Notes under the pieces: model-generated
What the model saw: only the letters and a program-made list of their open reading frames with translations
Told to the model about the DNA's origin: nothing
The model's database searches: none
Shown here: one piece after another, positions 62,454-64,000 of the stretch
Numbering within the stretch: position 1 is the first letter of the stretch
Layout: the number at the start of each line of letters is the position of its first letter
NCBI GenBank assembly: GCA_001414345.1
Contig: LLCB01000072.1
Span: 1-64,000 of the forward strand
Direction of reading: 5' to 3'
From: Hymenoscyphus infarciens
Taxonomy: Eukaryota; Ascomycota; Leotiomycetes; Helotiales; Helotiaceae
Length of the DNA stretch: 64,000 bases
Program-made: the position numbers and the translations under genes

Positions 62454-62985
62454 GGCGGCTTGCTCGTTTCGGCCTGCCAGGTTGACAGTGAGAGTGAGAG
62501 TGAGAGTGAGAGCTTTCTTTTCTTGTGCATCACCCTTTTTTTGGAGCTGGCGATATGTTTTTGGGTTGGCTTTTTTTGGCAACTGTGCGATGTGTGTGTG
62601 ATTATGTGGATACCTACTTTACTCTCTACCCTTTTCTTTCCTTTCTGTTCACTCTGTACTTTTGGAGGTTATTTTTTGTATATTGCTTTCATGTATATGG
62701 GGATTTTTGGGTGGCTTTTGGGCGAATGGAGTTTGGGGGATGTATGGTAATGAGCGACTTGCTTTTGAGCGGTTTTGTATAAATTTGGGGGATTGAGTGG
62801 TAAGATATAAAAAAGGGGCGAGGTAGGGTGTGGGGGTTGGAGTGAGGTTGGAAGGGGGGAGAGGGGTGGAGAGGGGAGAGGGGACTTTTGTAGTTATTCC
62901 TGAGTCTGAGGGTTATTTTCGTCGTTGAGAAATATCAAAAAAACATGTTCAAAAATGAGTCTACGAGGTCGTTGTTGTCTGTTCG
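62454..62985. other. 3' flank of mip1
   Basis: Starts with a (GAGAGT)n microsatellite at about 62487-62512, then T- and G-rich non-coding sequence. Overlapping small frames here have no recognisable feature. Confidence 0.5.
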
Positions 62986-63262
62986 TGCTATTTGCAGGCC
63001 TCCTACGAATTGGCCATCTTTTTAGTGGGGTGTTCTCATATGGTGCTATTAGTTGGTTACCTGGAAATGGTCAACACTTTTTTGGGGTGGGGGTGTTTGC
63101 TAATTGTAGGTGACCTACAAATAGCCACACTTTTCAAGACGAAGGTGGGGTTTGACAAAACAGTGCCATTCATAGGTTACCTACAAATAGCTAGCTACCT
63201 TTAGTGGGGTCTTGCTATTCACAGGTTCCCAACAAATAGCCACCTTTTTTCTTTGGGGGATG
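62986..63262 (+). repeat. Degenerate tandem repeat of about 50-65 bases
   Basis: Four to five units follow a common pattern: GTGCTATT, then GGTTACCTACAAATAGCC, then ACCTTTTTTAGTGGGGT. Conserved copies are at about 63105-63130 and 63175-63250. Units vary in length and have no reading frame in common. Confidence 0.6.
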
Positions 63263-64000
63263 GGGCATATTCATCTGATTGATCGAATCGAATACTATAT
63301 CAAAACTACTCAGGAACAACTGTGAGTTACTGTTATAAATGAGTGGCAGAAGCCATGCGCTCGCGAGATGTGGGTTGGAACTTGGGAGAAACTGGGCATG
63401 GCTTCTTTACAGGGATTTTTTTTATTTGTGAAGAGAAGTGGGTTTCGATGGTGAGGAAGTTACTTTTGACGGGTTGGGGGAAGTTGATAGAAGGATAGCG
63501 TTGAAGTTGTTGTCAACTTGAAAAGTTGTTTTGCTGGATTTTGGAGTTTGTTTTGATGTTTGGGGTTGGGGACGACTACTCTTCTAAGCAATAGAGAGGC
63601 ATTTTAGACGCGTTTTTAGTATCACAAAGGCCGAGTGGATTGTTGGGAGGAATGTTGAGAAGACATTAAACCTCAAAAGGAAGAGTTGAAGGGAGGAAAA
63701 AAGAGAGGGGGTGGGGTTGAGAGAGAGAGGATGGAGGGAGAATTGAATAAGGGGTTAAGAAAGGTAGATGTAAGTAAAAAAGAGAGAGAGAGAGCAAGCT
63801 GAATGTAGCGATTCCGCAAGGGATGAAAGAGGAACTTGCGGTCCTCGACGAAGTAACCGAAGAAACCATGTTACAGGATTTGAGCGAGCAACTTATTTAG
63901 GGATGGTTGTAGAATCTACCTAGATACTAGCCGCTATAGCTTTTTCGAGAGTGGTGTTATTCTTGACAGTATAAAAACTCTTTTGGTGGGTGGAGAAGTG
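63263..64000. other. Non-coding window end
   Basis: No gene is supported. A purine-rich GAGAGA tract lies at about 63715-63795, and the minus frame at 63666-63869 owes its Ser/Leu-rich text to it. Confidence 0.5.

Overview
The window looks like nuclear DNA of a filamentous ascomycete, most likely a leotiomycete-type Pezizomycotina; the class is inference from gene style, not from a search. The genes carry short GT-AG introns of about 42-118 bases with CTNAC branch points. The DNA alternates between GC-balanced gene blocks and AT-rich, gene-free islands whose repeat copies differ mainly by C-to-T and G-to-A changes. That is the signature of repeat-induced point mutation (RIP).

Layout. 1-5450: a poly-G window edge, then a repeat island with an un-RIPed repeat fragment, a solo LTR, a miniature LTR element (TRIM) and two hAT-type MITEs with 8-base target duplications. 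5450-21240: accessory, gene-poor DNA. It holds a three-member SANT/Myb-like family (6257-6499, 10574-11032, 19435-20934), two MITEs, a broken coiled-coil gene, a broken secretory lipase, a bZIP/DUF3425 regulator and a short-chain dehydrogenase. 21240-29100: a second RIP island with an LTR element (24574-27170) flanked by a 5-base duplication and having a GC-balanced core, a further solo LTR, two foldback elements and a hAT MITE. 29100-30868: no gene supported. 30869-31874: a cysteine-rich single-pass membrane protein.

32600-62450 is a conserved block: tel1 (ATM-type checkpoint kinase, minus), nup192 (inner-ring nucleoporin, plus), cul4 (ubiquitin-ligase scaffold, plus), a CorA-like transporter (minus), a 1.5 kb AT-rich patch with a MULE-like MITE, a RING/SIM ligase of Slx8 type (minus) and mip1 (mitochondrial DNA polymerase gamma, plus). 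tel1/nup192 and slx8/mip1 are divergent pairs that share short intergenic regions. Several of these genes serve genome maintenance: Tel1 senses breaks, Slx8-type ligases act on SUMOylated proteins, Cul4-DDB1 ligases act in repair and heterochromatin, and Mip1 copies mitochondrial DNA. The rest of the window, to 64000, is non-coding with a degenerate tandem repeat.

Exon structures were joined by hand from reading frame, splice signals and family knowledge. No search was run. I did not find a clearly new system. The most unusual items are the element at 24574-27170 with its RIP-free core, the internally duplicated SANT protein, and the repeated CTGCTCAC motif between the bZIP and dehydrogenase genes.
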